NCBI GenBank assembly: GCA_046546095.1
Contig: JBKGYK010000025.1
Span: 1 to 38,044 of the forward strand
From: JAQIBY01 sp046546095
Lineage (GTDB): Bacteria; Bacteroidota; Bacteroidia; Bacteroidales; ML635J-15
Length of the DNA stretch: 38,044 nucleotides
Reading direction: 5' to 3'
A model generated the notes under the pieces. It had not been told where the DNA came from and did not search any database. It saw only the letters and a list, made by a program, of their open reading frames with translations. Below, piece after piece: positions 1 through 6,972 of this stretch; within the stretch, counting starts at the first letter, position 1, and each line of letters starts with the position of its first letter. Position numbers and translations under genes: made by a program.

Positions 1-22
1 ATGATTTTTAATGGTAAAAAAG

Positions 23-51
23 TTGTATGTAAAAATTAAAATGTAAATTTG
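23..51 (+). promoter_or_regulatory. Bacteroidota-type promoter of the three-gene cassette
   Basis: A TTG at 23-25 and a perfect TAnnTTTG box (TAAATTTG, 44-51) are separated by 18 nt, within the range known for Bacteroidota sigma-ABfr promoters. Transcription would begin around 56-60, only a few bases before the ATG at 64, so the message would be nearly leaderless. The whole region is AT-rich, which raises the chance of a random match. Confidence 0.55.
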
Positions 52-63
52 TAAAAACAACGT

Positions 64-768
64 ATGAAGCTACCACAAAAAATAGAACCATGTCCGATAC
101 TTGATGCTTTGGTAGAAATACGATTTAAGCCTAAAATCAACAGGGATGCAGTATTTGGCCTGTTATACAATTCCCTTAAGTCGGATTTTAGAAAGGTAGA
201 TACATTGCCAATTATGCAATTACCTGACCAGGTGAGGGCTTCTGATCCGCAATTTAAATTTAAACCCCATTACAGGCTTAGCGGTAAAGATATTGTCGTT
301 CAAATAGGGCCGGATGTTATAAGCATAAGCTCATTCCCTGAATATATCGGATGGAAGGCTTTTTCCACTGAAATATATAATATATTGAATAAAATTCAGA
401 AAGTGGATATCATTGATTCTATTGTACGAGTAGGTATTCGGTATATCAATTTTTTTAGTGGTGATGTTTATGATAATATTAATTTAAAAGTTTTACTGAA
501 TAATAAAATAATTGATTACCAAAATACAATTATAAGAACAGAAATAAAGCAAGGTGACTTTAACAGTACACTACAGATTGCTAATAATGCTGAAAATAAA
601 GGGAAGGCAGGATCTGTTATTGACATTGATACTTTTGTTAAAGGCAACATTGATGATTTTTTTAACAGAAAAAAAGATATTATTGAAAATGGACACGAAA
701 AAGAAAAAGCCTTGTTTTTTAGCTTGTTAACAGAAAAATTTTTACAAAAATTAAATCCGGAATATTAA
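64..768 (+). CDS. TIGR04255 family protein
   Basis: A 234-aa soluble protein. The N-terminus, a short lead followed by PCPILDALVEIRF at residues 9-21, resembles the usual opening of the sporadically distributed TIGR04255 family, and the length is close to that of the family. No function is established for that family. There is no signal peptide or membrane segment; the rest is mixed alpha/beta with many Ile, Asn and Lys. The stop codon TAA (766-768) is followed directly by the ATG of the next gene with no spacer, so the two are probably translationally coupled. GC content is visibly low (two sampled 60-nt lines hold 27-30% GC, against about 50% in a dxr line), which suggests acquired DNA. The family call is from memory of its N-terminal pattern. 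Confidence 0.82.
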   Translation: MKLPQKIEPCPILDALVEIRFKPKINRDAVFGLLYNSLKSDFRKVDTLPIMQLPDQVRASDPQFKFKPHYRLSGKDIVVQIGPDVISISSFPEYIGWKAFSTEIYNILNKIQKVDIIDSIVRVGIRYINFFSGDVYDNINLKVLLNNKIIDYQNTIIRTEIKQGDFNSTLQIANNAENKGKAGSVIDIDTFVKGNIDDFFNRKKDIIENGHEKEKALFFSLLTEKFLQKLNPEY

Positions 769-1086
769 ATGACAACTTGTACAAATACCACTTTAACAAA
801 GCTTATTGTTATAACGAGCTTGAGCACTAGTGTCGTAAGTTTACCATACGATAATTTGGAAAATTTAATCCCGGAAAAAAGAGCAAATTATAAAAAGGAT
901 ATGTCACAAACTACAGATTGGAGAGAAAAAGCCTTCAATATTAACTCAGGTTACACCCTTCAAGATGAGGATGAAAAGAAAATGCAGGCAATAATAGATT
1001 TTTCAAAAGAAATTATTGATAACTCAAAAGATATTGACACTGAATATGTTGATATCGTTAATGAGAATTTCTGGGAATTAATATGA
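769..1086 (+). CDS. hypothetical protein, middle gene of the TIGR04255 cassette
   Basis: A 105-aa protein of no recognised family. It starts immediately after the stop of the upstream gene and its own TGA overlaps the next ATG (ATGA at 1083-1086), so it is translated as part of the cassette. Residues 8-25 are mildly hydrophobic and rich in Ser/Thr, too weak to call a membrane helix or a signal peptide. Residues 65-105 are acidic and probably helical, ending in NFWELI. A small acidic protein between two larger partners could be an antitoxin or an adaptor; this is inference only. Its reality is supported by exact junctions on both sides and codon use like its neighbours. Confidence 0.65.
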   Translation: MTTCTNTTLTKLIVITSLSTSVVSLPYDNLENLIPEKRANYKKDMSQTTDWREKAFNINSGYTLQDEDEKKMQAIIDFSKEIIDNSKDIDTEYVDIVNENFWELI

Positions 1087-1703
1087 TCTTTGATGATATA
1101 AAAATTTACCTACCCAAATTTTTATCTGAAGAATCTGACTCAGAACTGTTTCAGGGGTTAAAGGATTTTCCAGACAACATTGATTCACGTATATATACAA
1201 ATTATTTGAAACAATCCAAAATAATTTTTCAGGGTGATGGCTTAAGGGATATGTTAGTATTTAACTTACCTGACACGAAAATAAAGCCTGCTCCAGCTAT
1301 TGTCTTTTCCAACACATGTGATATTGACACTTCGCATAAACGTAACTTTCCTTCACAAATAGTATATGCTCCAATTTTTAATCTTAATAAATACAGAGAC
1401 AAACTCATAAAACAATCAGAAAAATCAGAACAACAGATAAACTCTCACATTGAGGCTATAAAAAAACAATGGATCACACAAGTGTTTTTCTTGCCAAAAC
1501 TTCAGGGTATTATTGAAGATTCAATAGTATTCCTTGACCGTGTCTGTAATTGTCCTAATGATTTTATCAAAAGAAAAAATATTGATAAACATAAATTATT
1601 CATACTCTGCGATTATGGTGCTTATTTGTTTTTATTAAAACTATCAATCCATTTTACAAGGATCCAGGACAAAGTTGAAAGAAAAAGTGTTAGATTGTCT
1701 TAA
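1083..1703 (+). CDS. hypothetical protein, third gene of the TIGR04255 cassette
   Basis: A 206-aa protein that overlaps the previous gene by 4 nt (ATGA). It has no signal peptide or clear membrane helix. The distinctive part is residues 71-81, where a beta-strand-like APAIVFSN leads into NTCDID. A hydrophobic strand followed by (S/N)xxCD occurs in several small uncharacterised proteins of accessory regions, but I cannot assign a family. Further cysteines lie around residues 157-159 (CNC) and near residue 177. Residues 115-130 form a charged helix rich in Lys, Glu and Gln, and the C-terminus is basic. No catalytic motif of a nuclease, ATPase or protease is visible. It shares the low GC and coupled layout of the two genes before it. 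Confidence 0.75.
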   Translation: MIFDDIKIYLPKFLSEESDSELFQGLKDFPDNIDSRIYTNYLKQSKIIFQGDGLRDMLVFNLPDTKIKPAPAIVFSNTCDIDTSHKRNFPSQIVYAPIFNLNKYRDKLIKQSEKSEQQINSHIEAIKKQWITQVFFLPKLQGIIEDSIVFLDRVCNCPNDFIKRKNIDKHKLFILCDYGAYLFLLKLSIHFTRIQDKVERKSVRLS

Positions 1704-1733
1704 TTGCATCCCTGCCTTTTTTTAATATCCATT

Positions 1734-1741
1734 TATTTTTG
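1734..1741 (+). promoter_or_regulatory. -7 box upstream of the aldehyde dehydrogenase
   Basis: TATTTTTG matches TAnnTTTG exactly and lies 36 nt before the chosen ATG at 1778. No convincing TTG sits about 20 nt upstream. The position argues against a start codon at 1739, which would lie inside or before the transcription start. Confidence 0.45.
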
Positions 1742-1777
1742 TTATATTCACACTGTTTCGTCATAAAACAATACATC

Positions 1778-3145
1778 ATGAAAAATCTCCTTGAAAAACA
1801 ACAGCAGTTTTTTGAATCGGGCAACACAAAATCTGTGGCATTCCGCAAAAGCATGCTGCACAGCCTGCATACCTGCATTTCTGACAACATCAGTGAACTG
1901 AGTGAAGCTCTGAATAAAGATCTTGGCAAATCAGATTTTGAGTCTTATGCAACCGAAATAGGATATGCTCTTGATGAAATATCCCATCAAAAAAAGCATG
2001 TCAGGCGATACAGCAGAAAAAAACATGTGCGTACCAATCAATTGATAAACTTCTGGTCTCAGAGTCACATACTGCCGGAACCTTATGGTCAGGTGCTGAT
2101 CATTTCACCATGGAATTATCCGGTCAACCTGACAATCGCCCCACTGGCATCAGCCATTGCGGCAGGAAATGTCATCTCACTGAAACCCTCAGAATTTTCT
2201 ACTCACACATCTGAACTGCTTGAAAAATTATTCAAACAATATTTCCCTGAAAATTACATCCACTTGTTTCAGGGAGAAAAAGAAGTTTCTCAGGCTTTGC
2301 TGGAAAAAAAATGGGATTACATCTTTTTTACCGGCAGCCCGCGTGTTGGCAAAATTGTCATGCAAAAAGCCGCTGAAAACCTCACCCCCGTAACACTGGA
2401 ACTGGGCGGAAAAAGTCCGGTTTATGTTGACAAGAGTGCCAATGTAAAACTTGCTGCCAAACGCATTATCTGGGGAAAACTCCTGAATGCAGGGCAAACC
2501 TGCATTGCTCCGGATCATGTGTATGCACACAGTAGCATTTCTGAGGAGCTCATGGACCGTATGGTACTGCAAATCCGGGATTTTTGGGGAGAAGAACCGA
2601 CCGAGCATCCCGATTATCCCAACATAATAAATAAGGAAAAAGCCGAACGCCTGGAAAATCTCATCAAAGATTGTGATATCAAATGGTCCGGCAAAATTGA
2701 TGCAAATGCAAAAAAAATCAGTCCGGTAATTGTAAAAAACTGTTCCGAATCACACCCGCTTATGCAGGAAGAAATTTTCGGACCCATCCTGCCAGTAATT
2801 TCCGTGGAATCGGATGCAGAAGCCATTGAAAACATCAAAGCAAGGCCTAAACCCCTGGCTTTCTACTTATTCACCACCAACAAAAAACAACAAGCTCAAT
2901 TTGAAACCGATATAAGCAGTGGCGGCATGTGCATCAACGATACCATCATGCACATTACAAATCCCCGTTTGCCTTTCGGTGGTGTAGGAAACAGCGGTAT
3001 GGGTGCTTATCACGGCAAGTACGGATTCGAAACCTTTACACATTACAAATCACGTCTGAAAAAATCCAATCTTACAGATCCGGCATTACGCTATCCGCCA
3101 TACACAAAACTAAAGCTAAAGCTGGCCAAACGGGTATTGAAATAA
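1778..3145 (+). CDS. NAD(P)-dependent aldehyde dehydrogenase, class 3-like
   Basis: A 455-aa enzyme that oxidises aldehydes to carboxylic acids. The ALDH hallmarks are present: the PWNYP motif with the oxyanion-hole Asn near residue 113, FFTGSPRVGK (183-192) in the cofactor-binding fold, general base Glu208 in ELGGKSP, nucleophile Cys242 in NAGQTC, and PFGGVGNSGMG near the C-terminus. The length and the basic, hydrophobic tail resemble class 3 (fatty aldehyde) dehydrogenases. I start at MKNLLEK (1778) because the ATG at 1739 overlaps the likely promoter and would add non-conserved residues. It stands alone, converging on pheS. The substrate cannot be read from the sequence; a role in clearing long-chain or toxic aldehydes is likely. 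Confidence 0.93.
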   Translation: MKNLLEKQQQFFESGNTKSVAFRKSMLHSLHTCISDNISELSEALNKDLGKSDFESYATEIGYALDEISHQKKHVRRYSRKKHVRTNQLINFWSQSHILPEPYGQVLIISPWNYPVNLTIAPLASAIAAGNVISLKPSEFSTHTSELLEKLFKQYFPENYIHLFQGEKEVSQALLEKKWDYIFFTGSPRVGKIVMQKAAENLTPVTLELGGKSPVYVDKSANVKLAAKRIIWGKLLNAGQTCIAPDHVYAHSSISEELMDRMVLQIRDFWGEEPTEHPDYPNIINKEKAERLENLIKDCDIKWSGKIDANAKKISPVIVKNCSESHPLMQEEIFGPILPVISVESDAEAIENIKARPKPLAFYLFTTNKKQQAQFETDISSGGMCINDTIMHITNPRLPFGGVGNSGMGAYHGKYGFETFTHYKSRLKKSNLTDPALRYPPYTKLKLKLAKRVLK

Positions 3146-3232
3146 GAATTACAGTTCCCGGGCTGCAGGAAATTCATTTTTCTAAAAAAAACGGGAATTA
3201 CCGGCTCTGTTTCAGATGCAAAAGTATGCAGC

Positions 3233-4252
3233 CTATATATTGGTTTTAAACTGCTCCAAAAACCGCTTATCATTTTCAAAATACAGGCGCAAATCGTTGA
3301 TGCCATATTTCAGCATGGCGATACGTTCAATGCCCATACCGAAGGCAAAACCCGAATATTTTTCGGGATCAATTCCTGCACTTTCCAATACATTTGGATC
3401 AACCATGCCACAACCCAGAATTTCAAGCCAGCCTGTATATTTGCAGACATTGCATCCTTTACCGCCACAGAGTGAGCAGGAAACATCAACCTCAGCAGAA
3501 GGTTCGGTAAATGGGAAATATGAAGGCCGTAGCCTGATTTTACTCTGCTCACCAAAAAACTCACGGGCAAAATACAATAGTGTCTGCTTGAGATCTGCAA
3601 AAGAAACCCCTTCATCCACATACAATCCTTCAATCTGGTGAAACTGGCAGTGTGCCCTTGCAGAGATGGCCTCGTTACGATAAACGCGTCCGGGTGTGAT
3701 GCTGCGGATGGGCGGATCCATCTCCTGCATTTCGTGGGCCTGAGAAGAAGAAGTATGTGTTCTTAAAAGTACATCAGGATTCTTTTCAATAAAAAATGTA
3801 TCCTGCATATCTCTTGCCGGATGTTCGGGCGGAAAGTTCAGCAGACCAAAGTTGTGTTCATCGTCCTCAATCTCCGGACCATCGGCAATAACATATCCCA
3901 AACGCTGAAATATTTCAATCATTTCCCGCCTTACCATCGCCAGAGGGTGTCGTGTACCGGTTTCCGAAGGATATGCCGGCCTGCTAAGATCAAGATGGGA
4001 ATAATCCCTGTCCTGTGCAGCAAAAGATTCTTGCAGGCTTTCTATCTTTTCACCCGCCATTTGTTTGAGCTGATTTATTCGCTGACCAAATTCCTTTTTT
4101 TCTTCTGCGGGCACGTCCCTGAATTGTTTGAACAATGAAGGAATTTCACCATTTTTACTCAACATTCTCAATCGAAAAGCTTCAAGCTGCTCTTCTGTAT
4201 CAGCATTGAAGTTTTCAACTTCCTTTTTTAATTCTTCAATTTTCTCTAGCAT
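3233..4252 (-). CDS. pheS: phenylalanyl-tRNA synthetase alpha subunit
   Basis: A 339-aa catalytic subunit of the alpha2-beta2 enzyme that charges tRNA-Phe. Residues 1-80 form the N-terminal coiled coil that contacts tRNA. The class II core follows, with motif 2 around RTHTSSSQAHEM (164-175) and GRVYRNEAISARAHCQFHQ (188-206), and motif 3 at GFAFGMGIERIAML (301-314). Four cysteines at 259, 262, 267 and 270 (CxxC, CxxC) form a zinc-ribbon-like knuckle seen in many bacterial PheS proteins. It lies 35 nt downstream of the cyclophilin gene on the same strand and is probably co-transcribed with it. pheT is not in the window, so the two subunits are encoded apart, as is common in this phylum. Confidence 0.98.
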   Translation of the reverse strand: MLEKIEELKKEVENFNADTEEQLEAFRLRMLSKNGEIPSLFKQFRDVPAEEKKEFGQRINQLKQMAGEKIESLQESFAAQDRDYSHLDLSRPAYPSETGTRHPLAMVRREMIEIFQRLGYVIADGPEIEDDEHNFGLLNFPPEHPARDMQDTFFIEKNPDVLLRTHTSSSQAHEMQEMDPPIRSITPGRVYRNEAISARAHCQFHQIEGLYVDEGVSFADLKQTLLYFAREFFGEQSKIRLRPSYFPFTEPSAEVDVSCSLCGGKGCNVCKYTGWLEILGCGMVDPNVLESAGIDPEKYSGFAFGMGIERIAMLKYGINDLRLYFENDKRFLEQFKTNI

Positions 4253-4287
4253 AATCTGCCGGATTTTGAATAGTTATCGCTATCAGC

Positions 4288-5178
4288 TTATTTGGATTTT
4301 TTATCATGACGCTTTTTAATCTCCCGCCATTCTTTTTCAGGCAACACACGCATTTTCAGGATGTAAACATCTTTCAATGGTCTGTTTCTGATATCTGTAT
4401 CAACTTCTGCAATTTTCTCAACCACATCCATTCCCAGAACCACTTCTCCAAAGACAGAATATTCTCCATCCAGATGCGGGCTGCCTCCTACAGTTTTGTA
4501 TATCTGACGTTGCTCCTCATTCAGATCAAACAACTCAACACTATCAGCCATCATCTCCGGCCTTACTTTTTCCTTAAGATCAAGGTAGATTTCATTAAAA
4601 GCCTCCTTTTCACCGTGTCTGCGCAACGAATCAACTTTTTGCTGCAGCTGTTGATGTTCGGGCTTATTTAAATAACGCTCAATGTATTTATTGTAAACCT
4701 GTGAATTTCTGCGCTTAATAAGCAAATCCAGCTTATCATCTGTCCATTTGTTTCCTTCTACTATATAAAACTGTGAACCTGATGAGCGTTTTTCCGGATT
4801 CACGTCGTTGGATTCTCTGGCTGCAGCCAATGCTCCCCTTTTATGATATAAACCATCAACAATCTCTGCTTCTATTGTATATCCGGGTCCTCCACTGCCA
4901 AGACGCTGATCTCTTTCTGCATTCTTTGATTCCGGATCACCGGCCTGAATCATGAAATCATCAATCACACGATGGAACAACAAACTATCGTAAAAAGTCG
5001 AATCAGCAAGTTTCAGAAAATTATCCCTGTGTTTCGGGGTTTCATTGTAAAGTTTGACGAAAATATCACCTTTATTTGTTTCAATCTGCACCTTTTTTTC
5101 AACCGGCCCTTTCGGACGAAACAAGGCACATGATGCTATAAGCAGCATAACCAGCGAAAAAACAATTATTTTTCTCAT
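4288..5178 (-). CDS. lipoprotein cyclophilin-type peptidyl-prolyl isomerase with an insertion
   Basis: A 296-aa periplasmic prolyl isomerase. A lipoprotein signal (LLIASC, modified Cys17) follows the start at 5178; the longer form from 5202 would place eight extra residues before the signal and is less likely. The cyclophilin fold begins near residue 28 and carries FHRVIDDFMIQAGD (68-81) with the catalytic Arg70, then SGSQFYIVEG (133-142). Normally the LDGxxxVFG segment follows within about 20 residues, but here it comes at 236-244 after a charged, helical stretch of roughly 85 residues. Residues 279-296 are very basic. It helps fold envelope proteins; the insert may be a chaperone or docking arm. 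It is followed by pheS on the same strand. Confidence 0.93.
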   Translation of the reverse strand: MRKIIVFSLVMLLIASCALFRPKGPVEKKVQIETNKGDIFVKLYNETPKHRDNFLKLADSTFYDSLLFHRVIDDFMIQAGDPESKNAERDQRLGSGGPGYTIEAEIVDGLYHKRGALAAARESNDVNPEKRSSGSQFYIVEGNKWTDDKLDLLIKRRNSQVYNKYIERYLNKPEHQQLQQKVDSLRRHGEKEAFNEIYLDLKEKVRPEMMADSVELFDLNEEQRQIYKTVGGSPHLDGEYSVFGEVVLGMDVVEKIAEVDTDIRNRPLKDVYILKMRVLPEKEWREIKKRHDKKSK

Positions 5179-5189
5179 TTCAGATTTTC

Positions 5190-5220
5190 TTGAATGTTCC
5201 AAAAAGATTTTTTAATATTG
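5190..5220 (+). promoter_or_regulatory. divergent promoter of the small lipoprotein gene
   Basis: TTG at 5190-5192 is followed after 20 nt by TAATATTG (5213-5220), one mismatch from TAnnTTTG. It overlaps the promoter on the other strand. A 5-bp inverted repeat, GTTAC-AAAA-GTAAC (5224-5237), lies just downstream, around the expected transcription start. Confidence 0.4.
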
Positions 5221-5231
5221 TACGTTACAAA
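5200..5231 (-). promoter_or_regulatory. promoter of the cyclophilin-pheS pair
   Basis: Read on the minus strand, TTTG (5231-5228) is followed after 20 nt by TCTTTTTG (5207-5200), which differs from TAnnTTTG at one fixed base. Transcription would start near 5193, about 15 nt before the ATG at 5178. Confidence 0.45.
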
Positions 5232-5251
5232 AGTAACTAATTTACCTGATC

Positions 5252-5656
5252 ATGAAACGAAATTATATAAAGATTCTGCCTGCTCTGGTTTTAGCTGCAA
5301 CAATAAGCTTGGTTTTCAGCTGTAAAGACCCCGAACCACCAAAAGCAAAAATTACAGTCATTGACCAAAACGATGAGCTGGTTGACGAGGCCATGGTGGT
5401 CATAAAAGCTGCAGATTCTGATGATACTTCAACCAGAATTTATCTGGCATCAGGAATTAAGGAAATTGCCGACACCTCTTACACTGAAGATGGTGTAGTA
5501 AGAAAAGAATTTCTGTATGAATCCATTTACAGAGTAGAAGTCACCAAACGCGGCGATAATAATACCCCTACCCGCAGAGGCATAGGTGTATTGATTCTTG
5601 AAAATGATAAGACATACGAAGAAACCATTACTATCACACCTCAAACAAGCTTCTGA
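5252..5656 (+). CDS. small lipoprotein, hypothetical
   Basis: A 134-aa lipoprotein with a signal peptide ending in LVFSC (modified Cys24) and a short mature domain of beta-strands. The segment KAKITVIDQNDELVDEAMVV (32-51) resembles the first strands of a CNA-B or carboxypeptidase-regulatory-like beta-sandwich, in which small envelope proteins carry one Ig-like domain. No enzyme motif is visible. The next gene, for a T9SS-exported protein, begins one base after this stop codon (TGA 5654-5656, ATG 5658), so the two form an operon and probably work together at the cell surface. Function is unknown. Confidence 0.8.
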   Translation: MKRNYIKILPALVLAATISLVFSCKDPEPPKAKITVIDQNDELVDEAMVVIKAADSDDTSTRIYLASGIKEIADTSYTEDGVVRKEFLYESIYRVEVTKRGDNNTPTRRGIGVLILENDKTYEETITITPQTSF

Positions 5657-5657
5657 C

Positions 5658-6812
5658 ATGAAATATTTTGTCATAGCTCTGTGCATATTGATAGCTCACA
5701 ACCTGTCAGCACAAACCACATTTACATCTGATGATTACCCGGAAACCGGTAGCCTGCACCCGAAAATAAAATATATGAACAATCCCGGAGACATCCCTGC
5801 TTTTGTTTCAGATTTTTATGACGGAAACTCATGGGACTTTTCATCCGTGGACGGTTTTTCTCAATATGTAATTGATACATTGAGCTACCTCAATCCGGAG
5901 GATCATGACACAGCCGGCAACTTCCCCAACGCAACCCACATGATGCGGGAGGGTAATCAGGATATTTTTATCGTAAAAACAGAACAAAAAGCAGACGCCA
6001 CAGGCTTCAGTGGAGATATGTTTGAAATGGGCATGAATCTACCAATTGCAGGAGAAACCCCGCTGACACTGATGGAATTTCCAACCAGCGAAGGCACAAG
6101 CTTTAGTGATGACACTTATGGTGAGAGAGCCATGCTTTTCAGTGATTTTGAACAAATATTGCCTCCGGACTATTATGATCAGTATGCCCAATATATTGAT
6201 TCTGTGAAAATCAAGCTCACCATGGAAATCGAATCTGATGTTGTTGATGAACCTCAGGTCACTGTAGATCTGCCTTCAGCCCAGGGAGGAACCTACGACT
6301 GCCTTGAAGAGCACAGGCTTATGATCACCGAAATTGATATTTATGTGAGAATAATCATCACCGGTGACTGGATGCCACTTGGTGAAGTAGCCGGTGACAA
6401 TCTGCCAATGGAATTGCCATATACAGACACAAGCAACACCATCAATCTCTGGAACCCGGCATTCCCTACACCATTTGTGGAAATTGAAACCAATGCGTCA
6501 CATGATACGGTCTTTGCCACCAGATTTAACTACAATGGTCAGTCAGGAATTGACAACAAAAACATCACTTCTTTTGAGGTATATCCCAATCCTGCCAAAG
6601 AACAGTTTTACATAAGCCTTGACAACACAGATCATACTGTGAATGAATTGCAAATTGTAAATAGCGCAGGAAAAATTGTAAAAAATGTGGCAGTCAATAC
6701 AAAGTTTTTTATCTTTGCATCCGATAATTTACCAGCAGGCTGGTACATCATCAATGTTCTTAACAAACAAGGTACAATCACCGGCAGCGAGAAACTGCTG
6801 ATTGTCAAATAA
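5658..6812 (+). CDS. secreted protein with type IX secretion C-terminal sorting domain
   Basis: A 384-aa exported protein. The signal peptide is residues 1-19 (cleavage after LSAQ). The C-terminal 80 residues are a type A T9SS sorting domain, starting at FEVYPNPAKEQFYIS, with the typical GxxV and LPAGWYIINV strands and a final KLLIVK. The cargo part (20-300) is acidic, Thr- and Asp-rich and beta-type, and is not a family I recognise. The ATG at 5658 is chosen because it begins the signal peptide and lies one base after the upstream lipoprotein; an upstream ATG at 5598 would overlap that gene. PorZ, a component of the export machine, is encoded about 6 kb downstream. Confidence 0.88.
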   Translation: MKYFVIALCILIAHNLSAQTTFTSDDYPETGSLHPKIKYMNNPGDIPAFVSDFYDGNSWDFSSVDGFSQYVIDTLSYLNPEDHDTAGNFPNATHMMREGNQDIFIVKTEQKADATGFSGDMFEMGMNLPIAGETPLTLMEFPTSEGTSFSDDTYGERAMLFSDFEQILPPDYYDQYAQYIDSVKIKLTMEIESDVVDEPQVTVDLPSAQGGTYDCLEEHRLMITEIDIYVRIIITGDWMPLGEVAGDNLPMELPYTDTSNTINLWNPAFPTPFVEIETNASHDTVFATRFNYNGQSGIDNKNITSFEVYPNPAKEQFYISLDNTDHTVNELQIVNSAGKIVKNVAVNTKFFIFASDNLPAGWYIINVLNKQGTITGSEKLLIVK

Positions 6813-6818
6813 CAAAAA

Positions 6819-6892
6819 GGGGTATTAGCTCAGTTGGCTAGAGCGTTTGACTGGCAGTCAAGAGGTCATCGGTTCGACTCCGATATACTCCA
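6819..6892 (+). tRNA. tRNA-Ala (anticodon GGC)
   Basis: A complete cloverleaf of 74 nt. The acceptor stem GGGGTAT pairs with ATACTCC and contains the G3-U70 wobble pair that identifies alanine tRNA. The D arm is GCTC/GAGC. The anticodon stem TTTGA/TCAAG encloses the loop CTGGCAG, giving anticodon GGC, which reads GCC and GCU. The T arm is ATCGG-TTCGACT-CCGAT. The discriminator base is A73, and the 3' CCA is not encoded. It starts only 6 nt after the stop codon of the T9SS cargo gene, with no visible promoter of its own, so it may be cut from a shared transcript. Confidence 0.96.
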
Positions 6893-6920
6893 CATATTCG
6901 AAAAGATTATTCATCAACAT

Positions 6921-6950
6921 AGGGAGAGGCAACTCTCCCTGTTTTATTTT
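6921..6950 (+). terminator. terminator-like hairpin after tRNA-Ala
   Basis: AGGGAGA (6921-6927) and TCTCCCT (6934-6940) form a perfect 7-bp stem around a 6-nt loop, followed by GTTTTATTTT. This is a plausible intrinsic terminator for the tRNA transcript, 28 nt past the tRNA. It also sits 22 nt before the next ATG, so a role as a 5' leader hairpin of that gene is possible. Confidence 0.6.
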
Positions 6951-6972
6951 AACACTTTTAGTATTCTTAGCG

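Noticed and set aside
1..39. Open codons up to a TAA at 37-39 at the left edge
   Set aside because: Could be the end of an upstream gene, but only 12 codons are visible and they look like ordinary AT-rich spacer.
3146..3232. Possible terminator between the converging aldehyde dehydrogenase and pheS genes
   Set aside because: Only a weak stem with a loop of about 31 nt (TTCCCG and CGGGAA) can be drawn, and no clean stem is followed by a T-run.
6847..6972. Upstream extension of the PLP enzyme reading frame
   Set aside because: It begins inside tRNA-Ala and crosses the hairpin; the added residues do not fit the family.
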